NCBI GenBank assembly: GCA_018110985.1
Contig: JAGAWT010000012.1
Location: 1-33,753, forward strand
Length of the DNA: 33,753 bases
Direction: 5' to 3'
Source of the DNA: Oscillospiraceae bacterium
GTDB taxonomy: Bacteria; Bacillota; Clostridia; Oscillospirales; Ruminococcaceae
In this document: one piece after another, positions 15,324 to 22,614 of the stretch
Numbering within the stretch: the stretch's first letter is position 1
How the letters are laid out: every line of letters starts with the position of its first letter
Position numbers and translations under genes: made by a program
The notes under the pieces: generated by a model
What the model saw: the letters and a program-made list of their open reading frames with translations, nothing else
What the model was told of the DNA's origin: nothing
The model's database searches: none

Positions 15324-15526
15324 GGCAGTTTTCGGAAGAAACGGCATTTTGCCCGGAAAGGAACAAATTTACTGTGATCCGGTAAAGCAGGCGGCACAAG
15401 ACCATACAAAGATAATATCCTGTTCCTTGCAGCGGTACGATATCCCTGATACCGGCAGCTTCGGGAGGCGTATGGGGACAGGACGGCACATACTCTCCCG
15501 TATCATATCTCAGGAAGGTGAGGTCA

Positions 15527-16330
15527 ATGAAAAAAATACTATCATCCCATGTTTCATCTATTTTGAAAAGGTCTGCGGCATTTATGGCAGTTCTTCTCGT
15601 CTCTCTTGCCCCGAACAGGCTCATGCCGAACGGGGATGCGGGTACGACGGTCTGCGCAGAGGATATTGATGTTCTGTCACTGCGCCCCGACAGGCCAAAG
15701 AACCTGAAAGCCTCCGCATCGTCCTCTGTCATTACAGTTTCATGGGATAAAGTGGAGGGGGCTGCCAAGTATACTGTGGCAGTTTATGACCACAAGACCA
15801 GAAGCTATAACGACATTTTGAGCACGCCCCGAAACAAGGTCACTTTCTTTGCGGTACCGGGTCATTCATACGGGCTGGCGGTGTTTGCAGAGAAGGATCT
15901 GAACGGTCTGTCACTCAACGGGCAATACAGCAAACGCATTACTGTAAGGACAAAATGCAGTGATATTTATGATTATCCTGATATGGCTGACTACGGCTTC
16001 CCCGATCTTGAACCTGATGTTGCCATAAAGGTGGCAAAGACCCTTCCCGGCTCCTTCGGCTCTATCCTGGAATATGACGATGACACCAATGAGGATACTG
16101 TAACGGAAATGACGGAGAAATACATAAAGGCAATGAAGAAAAAAGGCTTTGCCTTTGAAGAAGCCGAAGTCAGTGATACCGAGGGATACAGGAGCATAGC
16201 AAGAGATTATTCATACAAGGGGATAAAGGCAGGAATGATCGTGGTACATTATTATGAGGATCGCGCTTTTGCAGTCCTGATCCCGCATGACTTCTTCGGA
16301 TATCCCTACGGCAGCTATTTCTTTGTGTAA
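15527..16330 (+). CDS. Secreted FN3-domain protein, paralogue 1
   Basis: A 267-residue exported protein. The N-terminal signal is KRSAAFMAVLLVSLAP, with likely cleavage near TVCA-ED. Residues about 55-145 form a fibronectin type III-like beta sandwich (RPKNLKASASSSVITVSWDK, then YTVAVYDHK and YSKRITVRTK). The C-terminal part (about 150-267) begins DYGFPDLEP and contains a helix with YIKAMKKKGF; no family is recognised. Start chosen at ATG 15527, five bases after GGTGAGG; a GTG nine bases upstream is possible. The downstream gene has the same architecture and starts after 12 bp, so this is a duplicated pair in one operon. The 200 bp upstream (15324-15526) holds no clear promoter or riboswitch. 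No cell-wall anchor is seen, so it is probably released or loosely held. Confidence 0.75.
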   Translation: MKKILSSHVSSILKRSAAFMAVLLVSLAPNRLMPNGDAGTTVCAEDIDVLSLRPDRPKNLKASASSSVITVSWDKVEGAAKYTVAVYDHKTRSYNDILSTPRNKVTFFAVPGHSYGLAVFAEKDLNGLSLNGQYSKRITVRTKCSDIYDYPDMADYGFPDLEPDVAIKVAKTLPGSFGSILEYDDDTNEDTVTEMTEKYIKAMKKKGFAFEEAEVSDTEGYRSIARDYSYKGIKAGMIVVHYYEDRAFAVLIPHDFFGYPYGSYFFV

Positions 16331-16342
16331 GGAGTTGATACG

Positions 16343-17149
16343 ATGAACAGCCGAAAGATGATATGTGCGCTGATGATACTCTTTTTGTCTCTCACCCGGG
16401 CAGGAACTGCGGGGTATGACATGATACCTGCCGCAGCCGTATCCGCTGCGTCGGAAAAGCTCCCTGCTCCCGTCATTTCAAAGACCGTAACGGGGACAGA
16501 CAACACGGTCATCAGCTGGAAAAAAGTGAACGGCGCAAAAAAATACAGGATATACAGGCAGGAACAGTCAAAACAATGGTTCGTCTACGGAGAGGTAGAA
16601 GATACATCCGTCACGGTAAGCAGCCTTTCTGATAGCATGATCTATTATTTCAGGGTCGTGCCCCTTTCGGAGAAGAACGGAAAGCTCACAGAAGGGAAAA
16701 GCAGCAAAAAGATAAAGATAAAGACCAAGGCGGTAAAGGTGCCAAAGCTGCCCCACCCGCAAAACTACGGCTTTTCCGCCCTTCCTGAAAAATACAGGTC
16801 TACGGGTGAGGCAAACGAGCAGTATTCCAATCATTTCGGCGGATATCTTGAAACTGCCTCGGCGGATCCTCATTTTCTTGAAAAGGGAGCGGAACTGTTT
16901 GACGGGTATTGCCGTGCTCTGGAGAAAAAAGGCTTTTTACTGATATCGGAACCCGCATACGCCGAACCGACAAAGGATGAAAACGGCAAAACTGCCGGCT
17001 ACACGATGTACATTCCTTACAAGCTGATGTACAGGGGAAAGTATGCGGCAGATCTTTCATTCTCCTTTATCTGTGTCTACGACGGGAGCAAGATCAGCGG
17101 ATATGACGCCGGATATATCAGCAGCTGCATGGTATTTCTCGATCTTTAA
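16343..17149 (+). CDS. Secreted FN3-domain protein, paralogue 2
   Basis: A 268-residue exported protein built like its upstream neighbour. Signal peptide about 1-35 (MICALMILFLSL, cleavage near AVSA), FN3-like domain about 40-130 (PAPVISKTVTGTDNTVISWK, KKYRIYRQ, YYFRVVPLS, SKKIKIKTK), then a C-terminal domain of about 135 residues. Features shared with paralogue 1 are the NYGFSALP/DYGFPDLE start, a helix ending in ALEKKGF/AMKKKGF, and a later MYRGKYAADLSF/SYKGIKAGMIVV strand. Sequence identity between the two is low, so the duplication is old. The ribosome site AAGGAG overlaps the stop codon of the first gene, indicating translational coupling. The operon ends at a strong hairpin terminator. 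Function unknown; FN3 domains in fibre-degrading bacteria often act as spacers. Confidence 0.75.
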   Translation: MNSRKMICALMILFLSLTRAGTAGYDMIPAAAVSAASEKLPAPVISKTVTGTDNTVISWKKVNGAKKYRIYRQEQSKQWFVYGEVEDTSVTVSSLSDSMIYYFRVVPLSEKNGKLTEGKSSKKIKIKTKAVKVPKLPHPQNYGFSALPEKYRSTGEANEQYSNHFGGYLETASADPHFLEKGAELFDGYCRALEKKGFLLISEPAYAEPTKDENGKTAGYTMYIPYKLMYRGKYAADLSFSFICVYDGSKISGYDAGYISSCMVFLDL

Positions 17150-17150
17150 A

Positions 17151-17192
17151 AACAAGCCCTTGTCCGCAGGATGAAGCGGACAAGGGCTTGTT
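17151..17192. terminator. Bidirectional terminator hairpin between FN3 and PDT genes
   Basis: A perfect 17-bp stem (AACAAGCCCTTGTCCGC and its complement) with an 8-nt loop. T-rich tracts follow on both strands (TTCATTT on plus, TTTTTAAAG on minus). It separates the converging FN3 operon and the prephenate dehydratase-like gene. Element copy D starts 7 bp further on. Confidence 0.85.
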
Positions 17193-17199
17193 CATTTAA

Positions 17200-17302
17200 T
17201 ACTGATCTCTGACCGATGTATAGACAAGAAACAAGCCGCAAATGCTTGGATATATGGGATCTGAGGCTTGGAGATCGTCTATACATCGAGGAAGGATCAG
17301 TA
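17200..17302 (+). repeat. 103-bp palindromic MITE-like element, copy D
   Basis: Same orientation as copies A and B. It is flanked by TAA direct repeats (17197-17199 and 17303-17305). Arms TACTGATCTCTGACCGATGT... and ...GAGGAAGGATCAGTA pair at 21 of 26 positions. It lies between converging genes, just outside a strong terminator hairpin and 13 bp from the stop codon of the prephenate dehydratase-like gene. Confidence 0.9.
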
Positions 17303-17315
17303 TAAGGCTCGTCCT

Positions 17316-18248
17316 TCAGATGACATCGAATACTCCCAGAAAACGAAACTCAAAGCTGTTTTTTGTCAGCTTTTCGTACTTTTGGAAGCTGCCTCCCGAA
17401 CATTCTATGATATATGTGTACTCCCCCAGTTTTGTTTTCATGGGTCTGTCGTGTATGGTCACAAGAGTCATCCCGGAGGAAGCTATATCCGACATGAGCT
17501 TTGGCAGGCCTTCTGCGGAGCCGCCTGCGGTAAAGGCGATGTTTCCCGTGCCTTCCGTATTGGGCGGGTCAAGGCTCAGAACATAGAACCGTGTCTTGTT
17601 GCTGTCGTTGTTCTGTATGGCAGCCGCCCTGACTTCAAGACCGTAGACCTCCGCACAGGCTGCGGATGCTATGGCGGCGCAGGACTTGTCTCCTCCCTCG
17701 GAGACCATCTTTGCGCCCTCTGCGGTGCTGGATACCTCTGTGACCACGGCATTCGGCAGGTTCTTTTCAAGCCACTCCTTTCCCTGTGCTATTCCCTGCT
17801 TGTGAGAATAGACGGTCTTTATATCCTCAAGACCCGTTCCGGGGAGCACCAGCAGGTTCTGGTCTATGGGGAGCACCACTTCTCCTTCGACGGAGACTTC
17901 CCTGTGGTTTATGAGAGTGTCGGCATAGTCGATGACCGCACCGCCTATGGTGTTTTCCTGCGGTATGACCGCATAGCTGCATTCCTCTCCGGAAAGGGCA
18001 CTGACAGCATCCTCCACGGAAGCATAGGGCAGATGAGCCCCGCCTTTCCCGAAAAAGCGCTCCACAGCCTCCTGTGTGTAGGTCCCCTCGGGCCCGAGAT
18101 AGCCCACCGAAGCAGAGGACAGGTCGATTTGCGGCTTGCTCTCTGTGTTGCCGCTGCTTTGGGCACATCCGGGCGTCACAGTCCAGAAGGCCAGTATCAT
18201 AAGCCAGGATATGAGCTTCTTTGCGGTATCATGTATGTGTTTTTTCAT
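17316..18248 (-). CDS. Prephenate dehydratase (PheA family) with lipoprotein signal
   Basis: A 310-residue protein. Residues 1-28 are a lipoprotein signal: Lys-rich start, hydrophobic LISWLMILAFW, lipobox VTPGC with C28. A short polar linker follows. From about 46 the prephenate dehydratase fold begins: VGYLGPEGTYT (48-58), PQENTIGG (96-103), YSHKQGIAQ (147-155) and the essential NKTRFYVLS with T219-R220-F221. The end (about 237-310) is an ACT-type regulatory domain (GMTLVTIHDRPMKTKLGEYT). Normal PheA converts prephenate to phenylpyruvate in the cytoplasm; here the signal would place it outside, tethered to the membrane. Most active-site residues seem kept. Start preceded by AAGGAG. It may be a true exported enzyme or a binding protein built on the fold; a cytoplasmic product from a later start is less likely. 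Confidence 0.85.
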   Translation of the reverse strand: MKKHIHDTAKKLISWLMILAFWTVTPGCAQSSGNTESKPQIDLSSASVGYLGPEGTYTQEAVERFFGKGGAHLPYASVEDAVSALSGEECSYAVIPQENTIGGAVIDYADTLINHREVSVEGEVVLPIDQNLLVLPGTGLEDIKTVYSHKQGIAQGKEWLEKNLPNAVVTEVSSTAEGAKMVSEGGDKSCAAIASAACAEVYGLEVRAAAIQNNDSNKTRFYVLSLDPPNTEGTGNIAFTAGGSAEGLPKLMSDIASSGMTLVTIHDRPMKTKLGEYTYIIECSGGSFQKYEKLTKNSFEFRFLGVFDVI

Positions 18249-18280
18249 ATGAACGTCTCCTTATTGATGTTTTCCGTTTG

Positions 18281-18309
18281 ATTATAACACAGTATCTGCC
18301 AGAATGCAA
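18281..18309 (-). promoter_or_regulatory. Promoter of the exported prephenate dehydratase gene
   Basis: Minus-strand perfect TATAAT (18281-18286), 17-bp spacer, poor -35 box TTGCAT (18304-18309). About 33 bp separates the -10 box from the start codon. Confidence 0.6.
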
Positions 18310-18518
18310 GAAAATCATCCAAATAACAGAAATGCTGTATCAGAGCGGCGGTCATCTCCGATAAACAGGATACGGTCACCCGTACTACTAACGGACAGGG
18401 TTAAAATTAGTCTTGTTTGGTTAAATGTTTTCTGATTTGTGAATATAATGTATGGATCCGGCATAAAATAGTTGTCAATCATACCACAAATGCAGTGATT
18501 GTTTGTATATTTTGCCTA

Positions 18519-18548
18519 TTGACAAAAACTCTTTAAATATGATATATT
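18519..18548 (+). promoter_or_regulatory. Promoter of the surface-protein pair
   Basis: TTGACA (18519-18524), 18-bp spacer, TATATT (18543-18548), giving a leader of about 100 nt before the start at 18658. The leader has a possible small hairpin (GCTTTT near 18585 and AAAAGC near 18607). The rest of the gap, 18310-18518, is AT-rich with a second -10-like TATAAT near 18443 but no convincing -35 box; nothing else is seen. Confidence 0.65.
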
Positions 18549-18657
18549 TGTAATTACTTAGGGATAGGTGTATCGTTTTGAGGACGGCTTTTGTGAGTTT
18601 TGCCGAAAAGCGGTATATTGTCCAAAAGAATGAAGAGAATATAAGGGGATAGTAATT

Positions 18658-19392
18658 ATGGATCTCAAAAAGTTGGTCGGCGGCTTTGCGGCAGTAGTTC
18701 TCACCGCATCTGTTGCCTCAATGAGCGTTGATGCTCTCGGCGCAAAGGAATATATCGACCAGAGAACACCCGGTACGGATTTCTTCCTTACCGTAAACAG
18801 CGCCGATGACAGTATTCCTGCATGGTGCAAGGATTCCGGTATAGATGTTACCGAGGTCTACGGTGTAAGGTATTACATCGAAGTACATGACGAGTCTCAG
18901 GGCTACGGCGGAGGAATAGTTATCAACTCCACCGCTAACAACTGGGAATCTCATGACTGGGGCAATGCAGATGCTGCAAAGGAAATAGTTTCCGACGGAA
19001 CATCCGTTGAGCTCCTGAAGGACGCTCCTGTTTTCCTGACAGATGATTCCTACGCAAACTTCTGCCTCCAGAAGTGGTGGGGCGATTTTGATGTAGTAGA
19101 TGTTGATATCCTGGGCAAGGACGGCGTGGTTCTTTCCACCAAGGATGATGCTCCCGCTGCCGCAGAAGAGGCTCCTGCCGAGGAAGCTGCCGTTGAGGAA
19201 GCCGCACCCGCAGAAGAAGAGGTTGCACCCGCTGAGGAAGCAGCTGTTGAAGAAGCTGCTCCTGCTGCCGAGGAAGCTGCACCCGCTGCTGCAGAGACTA
19301 CTCCTGCCGCTACCGGCAATGCATCCGCTGCTGCCGCTGCCGGCGTTATGGCTCTTGCTGCTGTTGCTGCTCTCGTTTCCAAGAGAAAGTAA
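18658..19392 (+). CDS. Cell-surface protein with Ala/Glu/Pro stalk and C-terminal anchor, 1
   Basis: A 244-residue exported protein. Signal peptide about 1-27 (LVGGFAAVVLTASVA). Residues about 30-160 form a beta-rich domain with many aromatic and acidic residues (VYGVRYYIEVHDES, NNWESHDWGN, NFCLQKWWGDFDVVDVDILG), a composition seen in carbohydrate-binding sandwiches, but no CBM family is assigned. About 165-217 is an Ala/Glu/Pro stalk. The end is a sorting-like signal: ATGN (218-221), a hydrophobic Ala/Val/Leu segment, then SKRK. Codon choice is strongly biased (GCT, AAC, GTT, AAG), which suggests high expression. The RBS AAGGGGA precedes the start. The next gene has the same architecture. 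It may be wall-linked by a sortase or simply membrane-anchored. Confidence 0.8.
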   Translation: MDLKKLVGGFAAVVLTASVASMSVDALGAKEYIDQRTPGTDFFLTVNSADDSIPAWCKDSGIDVTEVYGVRYYIEVHDESQGYGGGIVINSTANNWESHDWGNADAAKEIVSDGTSVELLKDAPVFLTDDSYANFCLQKWWGDFDVVDVDILGKDGVVLSTKDDAPAAAEEAPAEEAAVEEAAPAEEEVAPAEEAAVEEAAPAAEEAAPAAAETTPAATGNASAAAAAGVMALAAVAALVSKRK

Positions 19393-19404
19393 TTTTGCAC
19401 ATTT

Positions 19405-19432
19405 AAAGGTCGGTTCGGAAGGATCGGCCTTT
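19405..19432 (+). terminator. Hairpin between the two surface-protein genes
   Basis: AAAGGTCGGT/ATCGGCCTTT pairs over ten positions (with G-U pairs) around an eight-base loop. There is no T-run, so it may attenuate or stabilise the mRNA rather than fully terminate. Confidence 0.45.
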
Positions 19433-19492
19433 GAATAAAATGTCCTTTATTTACAAAAATATAAATATCATTTCATGTTAGGGGAAATCATT

Positions 19493-20386
19493 ATGAAAAT
19501 GAAGAAGTTACTGGCTGCTGCCGCTTCTGTTGCAGTTGCAGCTTCCGCAATGTCTGCTTTTTCTGCAAGCACCTATGCCATCGGTTCCGATAAGATAGAT
19601 TTTGAGGACGGTGACATTTCCTTCATCTATCTCAACACCGATGCAGATGCCTGCGTTAAGGACGGTCTTTCCGTTACCGACCACAACGGCAGCAAGCAGC
19701 TCACACTTCCCGTTGCAAACGGCGAGTGGCCCAAGATCTGGTTCGATATGGACTCCATCATGCCCAGAGAATCCGCTACTCAGGTAGTTACAGTTACCAT
19801 GGATATCCAGGCAGCTCCCGAAACTCCCGATGCTACCATAAACTGGAAGGGCGGCGCACTTGGTGCGGCAGGCGGCTTTGACAGAGAGAACATGACCGGT
19901 GAAGGCTTCCAGGTAAATCCCGACTGGTCTCAGGGTACTCAGTTTGAGATAAGCGCTTACAACCCCGGCGAGGAGTCCGAGGTAGCAAAGGCTGAGCTCA
20001 AGTTCCTCCTTCCCACATCCAGATACTCTCTCGAGGGCACAAACCCCTTCCTGGGCGTACAGGTATGGCAGGCAACCGATAACGGTTACATCCTCTATAT
20101 AGATAATGTAGAGTTCCTTGACAAGGACGGCAATCCCATCCCTCTGGGCGGCGTAGCTGCTGTTGAAGAAGCTGCTCCTGCTGCTGAGGAAGAGGCTGCT
20201 CCCGCTGAGGAAGAAGCTCCCGCAGAGACAGCTGCTGCTGAAGAAGCTGCTCCTGCAGCCGAAGAGGCTCCCGCAGTTGAAGAGCCCGCTCCCGTTGCTC
20301 CCACAGGCAATGCTCCCGTTGTTGCAATGGTAGGTGTTCTTGCCGCAGCCGGTGCTGCTGCAGTTATTTCCAGAAAGAGAAAGTAA
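19493..20386 (+). CDS. Cell-surface protein with Ala/Glu/Pro stalk and C-terminal anchor, 2
   Basis: A 297-residue exported protein. Signal peptide about 1-28 (MKMKKLLAAAASVAVAASAM, cleavage near TYA-IG). Residues about 30-225 form a beta-sandwich-like domain (KIDFEDGDISFIYLN, TQVVTVTMDIQAAP, NPFLGVQVWQATDNGYILYI, DNVEFLDKDG), whose DNVEF ending is common in carbohydrate-binding modules; family not assigned. About 227-268 is an Ala/Glu/Pro stalk nearly the same in wording as that of the upstream protein. The tail PTGN (270-273), hydrophobic segment and SRKRK form a sorting-like signal. Start chosen at ATG 19493, preceded by TTAGGGGAAA; an ATG 18 bases upstream lacks a site. Codon use is as biased as in its neighbour. 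A strong terminator follows. Ligand binding is inferred only. Confidence 0.8.
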   Translation: MKMKKLLAAAASVAVAASAMSAFSASTYAIGSDKIDFEDGDISFIYLNTDADACVKDGLSVTDHNGSKQLTLPVANGEWPKIWFDMDSIMPRESATQVVTVTMDIQAAPETPDATINWKGGALGAAGGFDRENMTGEGFQVNPDWSQGTQFEISAYNPGEESEVAKAELKFLLPTSRYSLEGTNPFLGVQVWQATDNGYILYIDNVEFLDKDGNPIPLGGVAAVEEAAPAAEEEAAPAEEEAPAETAAAEEAAPAAEEAPAVEEPAPVAPTGNAPVVAMVGVLAAAGAAAVISRKRK

Positions 20387-20417
20387 TTGCATAAGGCATA
20401 CTTATAAAAATCAAACG

Positions 20418-20453
20418 CCGGGCTTGCATTTCTGATGCAAGCCCGGTTTTTTT
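20418..20453 (+). terminator. Intrinsic terminator after the surface-protein pair
   Basis: Twelve-pair perfect stem CCGGGCTTGCAT/ATGCAAGCCCGG with a five-base loop, then T7. Confidence 0.93.
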
Positions 20454-20502
20454 ACTTATGATGGAGAACAAACTGCGATCCTGTGACGATCAGTGAGCGT
20501 GG

Positions 20503-21447
20503 TCAGCCCTGTGCTTCCCATGAAAGGGAGAGCAAGGCTTTTGCTCTTTCAAGGTGATAGCCCGGGTATTTCTCCCTGAACACCTTTTCCGATGAAACAG
20601 AATCGGTATAATACCTTAGTGCAAGCTCACAGCATATCTTGTCAAAGGACCTTGGTACATCGTCCCTGATATGTGTATTGCCCGTCACGGAGATATAGGC
20701 ATCAAGCAGCGTATAGGCAGCATCCCTGTCAAGCGTTCCGTCTTTTACGCAGCAGGAGCGTATGCAGTCTGCCGCATCCTCCGCAGCGGAACCTGTCATC
20801 ACCGTGTCAAGGTCTATGAATCCCTTTACGCTGCCGCCTTGAAAAATAATATTTCCCAGCTTTGGGTCACCGTGGATGATGTCATTCCTGCCGCATTTTT
20901 CCGAAAGGTGCCTGAGAACAAGATCATGCAGCTTTTTTTCTGTCCCCATGTCCCTGTCGTTGGCTTCAGCTTTGCTTTGAAGGGTATGAAGAAATCTGTC
21001 ATAGTAGTGTTCGAGGTCGTGCAGTTTCGGATATACAGCCTTAGGAGAGCGGGGAAGGCGTGAAAGGAGAAGGTGCATTTTCCCAAGACCCCTTCCGCAG
21101 GAGTAAAGCTCTGCCTTTTCGAGAGGAGGAGTGAGGATGTCCCCCTCTATATAGCTGTACATACGCCATGCCCCGCCGCTTCTGTCACGGAGAAAGTATC
21201 CGCCCTCACGGGTATTCAGCCATTTGGGGAAGGCAATGCCTTCCTTGCCGAACAAAGGAGAATAAAGCTCGTAATTGTATGTCAGTTTACGGGTATCCAT
21301 CGCTTTTTGCAGGCGCTGGAGCACAAAGATGCCATTCCCCGTGTCTGCAAGGTAGGTGTCGTTGATATTGCCGCCGCCCAAGGGCTGTACTGAAAGTACG
21401 GGTGCTGTGATAAAACCGCCGCAGATCTCCGATAAAGATGTGTTCAT
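20503..21447 (-). CDS. APH-fold sugar kinase, candidate N-acetylhexosamine 1-kinase
   Basis: A 314-residue kinase of the aminoglycoside phosphotransferase fold. Visible motifs: a glycine-rich loop PLGGGNINDTYL (22-33), a lysine-less N-lobe strand FVLQRL, the catalytic loop IIHGDPKLGNIIF (190-202; D194) and the metal-binding GFIDLDTVMTG (209-219; D212). The IDLDTVM-G signature together with H-x-D-x-K-x-x-N is what I associate with NahK-type kinases, which phosphorylate GlcNAc or GalNAc at C1; antibiotic resistance is unlikely. Its start overlaps the Nudix stop by four bases (ATGA), so the two are co-translated. UDP-sugar pyrophosphorylase and galE further along the window would complete a hexosamine-salvage route, but they belong to a separate transcript. 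Confidence 0.72.
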   Translation of the reverse strand: MNTSLSEICGGFITAPVLSVQPLGGGNINDTYLADTGNGIFVLQRLQKAMDTRKLTYNYELYSPLFGKEGIAFPKWLNTREGGYFLRDRSGGAWRMYSYIEGDILTPPLEKAELYSCGRGLGKMHLLLSRLPRSPKAVYPKLHDLEHYYDRFLHTLQSKAEANDRDMGTEKKLHDLVLRHLSEKCGRNDIIHGDPKLGNIIFQGGSVKGFIDLDTVMTGSAAEDAADCIRSCCVKDGTLDRDAAYTLLDAYISVTGNTHIRDDVPRSFDKICCELALRYYTDSVSSEKVFREKYPGYHLERAKALLSLSWEAQG

Positions 21448-22013
21448 GGCTTTTGCTCTGCACCTTTCATGTTCAAATGATCCATCAGGAGCCTCAAACC
21501 CTGAACAGGAACGCAGAATACCCGGCTGCCTCTTTGGACCTCATGCCACACCTCATCAAGACCGAACCATTTCGCTTCGTCCACTTCCGTTTCCTGCAAT
21601 CTGAGACCTGCAGTGTCAATATCCCCGGTATAAACATAGACCCAGGTTATCTCGTTATCCCTGAACTTCCTGTTGTGGAACACCTTTTCGTAGTTGATAT
21701 GGAATTTCCCCACAAATTCCAGTTTGTCAGCGGTGGTCTTTATGCCGAGCTCCTCCTCCAGTTCACGGAGAGCCGATCTCAAAGGCTCGCTGCCCGCAGG
21801 TATGTGACCTGCGGATGAGGTGTCATACATACCGGGAAAGGATTCCTTCTGCATACTCCTTTTTTGCAGCAGTACCTCTGTTTTGCCCTTTCTTTCCCTT
21901 ACGATCCATACATGGGCGGTACGGTGCATTATGCCCTCTCTGTGGGCAGTATCACGGGAAACGGTGCTGCCTGTGGGCAGACCGTTCTCATTTACTATGT
22001 CAAGGTATTCCAT
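21444..22013 (-). CDS. Nudix hydrolase (IDI/YfcD-like)
   Basis: A 189-residue protein. The Nudix box covers about residues 69-91 (GHIPAGSEPLRSALRELEEE then LGI): R83, E84, E87 and E88 of the REUxEExGU core are present. The Glu usually found six residues after the first Gly is Ser75, with Glu at 76 instead. The N-terminal EYLDIVNENG-PTG and HRTAHVWIV, with LLQKRS, match the subgroup annotated as isopentenyl-diphosphate isomerase-like or YfcD-like; it lacks a clear IDI cysteine motif, so hydrolysis of an unknown nucleoside-diphosphate-linked substrate is more likely. First gene of a pair with the APH-fold kinase (ATGA overlap), which suggests both act on related metabolites. Confidence 0.88.
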   Translation of the reverse strand: MEYLDIVNENGLPTGSTVSRDTAHREGIMHRTAHVWIVRERKGKTEVLLQKRSMQKESFPGMYDTSSAGHIPAGSEPLRSALRELEEELGIKTTADKLEFVGKFHINYEKVFHNRKFRDNEITWVYVYTGDIDTAGLRLQETEVDEAKWFGLDEVWHEVQRGSRVFCVPVQGLRLLMDHLNMKGAEQKP

Positions 22014-22058
22014 GACTCTGTCTCCTTTTTACTTGTTTACGAACCTCTTTTTCCACCG

Positions 22059-22361
22059 TCAGATAAGAAGCCTTAGCGTCGCCTTTTCACCTCTGCGGGA
22101 TAATGATGGATAGCACCTTCCAAGCCCCTCTCTGTCGTGGCGGCACACCCTTTTCAGGTGGTTTTCGTCCTCAAAGCCCATAAACCTGTGATCGCAGATG
22201 TTGTATCTTTCGTAGAGCCTTTTGTAACCGCTCTTTCCTCCGGGTATATCTTCTGAACGCCTCACCGCCCTGACAGCTAAGGTCTTTCCTTTCAGGCGGT
22301 GGGGCGTTTTTCTGCTGTTGCTGTCTTTTGAGATATGGTGCTTTTTATAGCTTCTGCTCAT
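22059..22361 (-). CDS. Small basic conserved protein (MSRSYKK type)
   Basis: A 100-residue, strongly basic protein. The opening MSRSYKKHHISKD, then LAVRAVRRSEDIPGGKSGYK and YNICDHRF, follows a pattern I recognise from many short hypothetical proteins of clostridia and their mobile elements: SRSYKK, R-A-V-R-R, a lysine-rich loop and N-I-C-D. No known function; the charge suggests nucleic-acid or ribosome binding. Start chosen at the ATG encoding MSRSYKK, eight to nine bases after AAGGAG; the ATG one codon earlier is also possible. It lies 45 bp upstream of the Nudix gene on the same strand and has its own promoter, so all three may be co-transcribed. Confidence 0.65.
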   Translation of the reverse strand: MSRSYKKHHISKDSNSRKTPHRLKGKTLAVRAVRRSEDIPGGKSGYKRLYERYNICDHRFMGFEDENHLKRVCRHDREGLGRCYPSLSRRGEKATLRLLI

Positions 22362-22407
22362 CATGCCTCTCCTTGTCATAAGTCATCGGCAAAGTTCTTT
22401 CATATAT

Positions 22408-22436
22408 ATTATAGCAGATGTTTCCGCCGTAATCAA
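22408..22436 (-). promoter_or_regulatory. Promoter of the small basic protein gene
   Basis: Minus-strand TTGATT (22431-22436), 17-bp spacer, perfect TATAAT (22408-22413), about 47 bp before the start codon. Confidence 0.7.
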
Positions 22437-22572
22437 GGACATTTTCCGATGCAATGAGCTATGTAAAGAAAACGTCCGGCGATCGTTCTTATTGTGTTGT
22501 ATTAGCTGCACTATAAGAGACCGCACCTGTTCCTGCGGCTATATTATGTAAAAATGATTATAGGTTTTTACA

Positions 22573-22601
22573 TTTACATCCCCGAAAAAATGTGCTATAA
22601 T
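22573..22601 (+). promoter_or_regulatory. Promoter of the GH9 gene
   Basis: TTTACA (22573-22578), 17-bp spacer, perfect TATAAT (22596-22601). The GH9 start codon is at 22755, so the leader is about 145 nt and contains the hairpin described next. Bases 22437-22572 between the two divergent promoters show nothing else. Confidence 0.75.
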
Positions 22602-22614
22602 CGACAGAAAGACT

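Noticed and set aside
15324-15526. Riboswitch or short gene upstream of the FN3 operon
   Set aside because: The short frames there lack ribosome sites and family pattern, and no known riboswitch motif could be matched; only a weak GATAAT -10-like string is present near 15412.
17268-18281. A 337-codon plus-strand frame starting in element copy D
   Set aside because: Antisense to the prephenate dehydratase gene, which has full family motifs; no domain in the antisense translation.
20503-21447. Antibiotic (aminoglycoside) resistance gene
   Set aside because: It only shares the APH fold; the IDLDTVM signature and operon with a Nudix hydrolase fit a sugar or metabolite kinase better.
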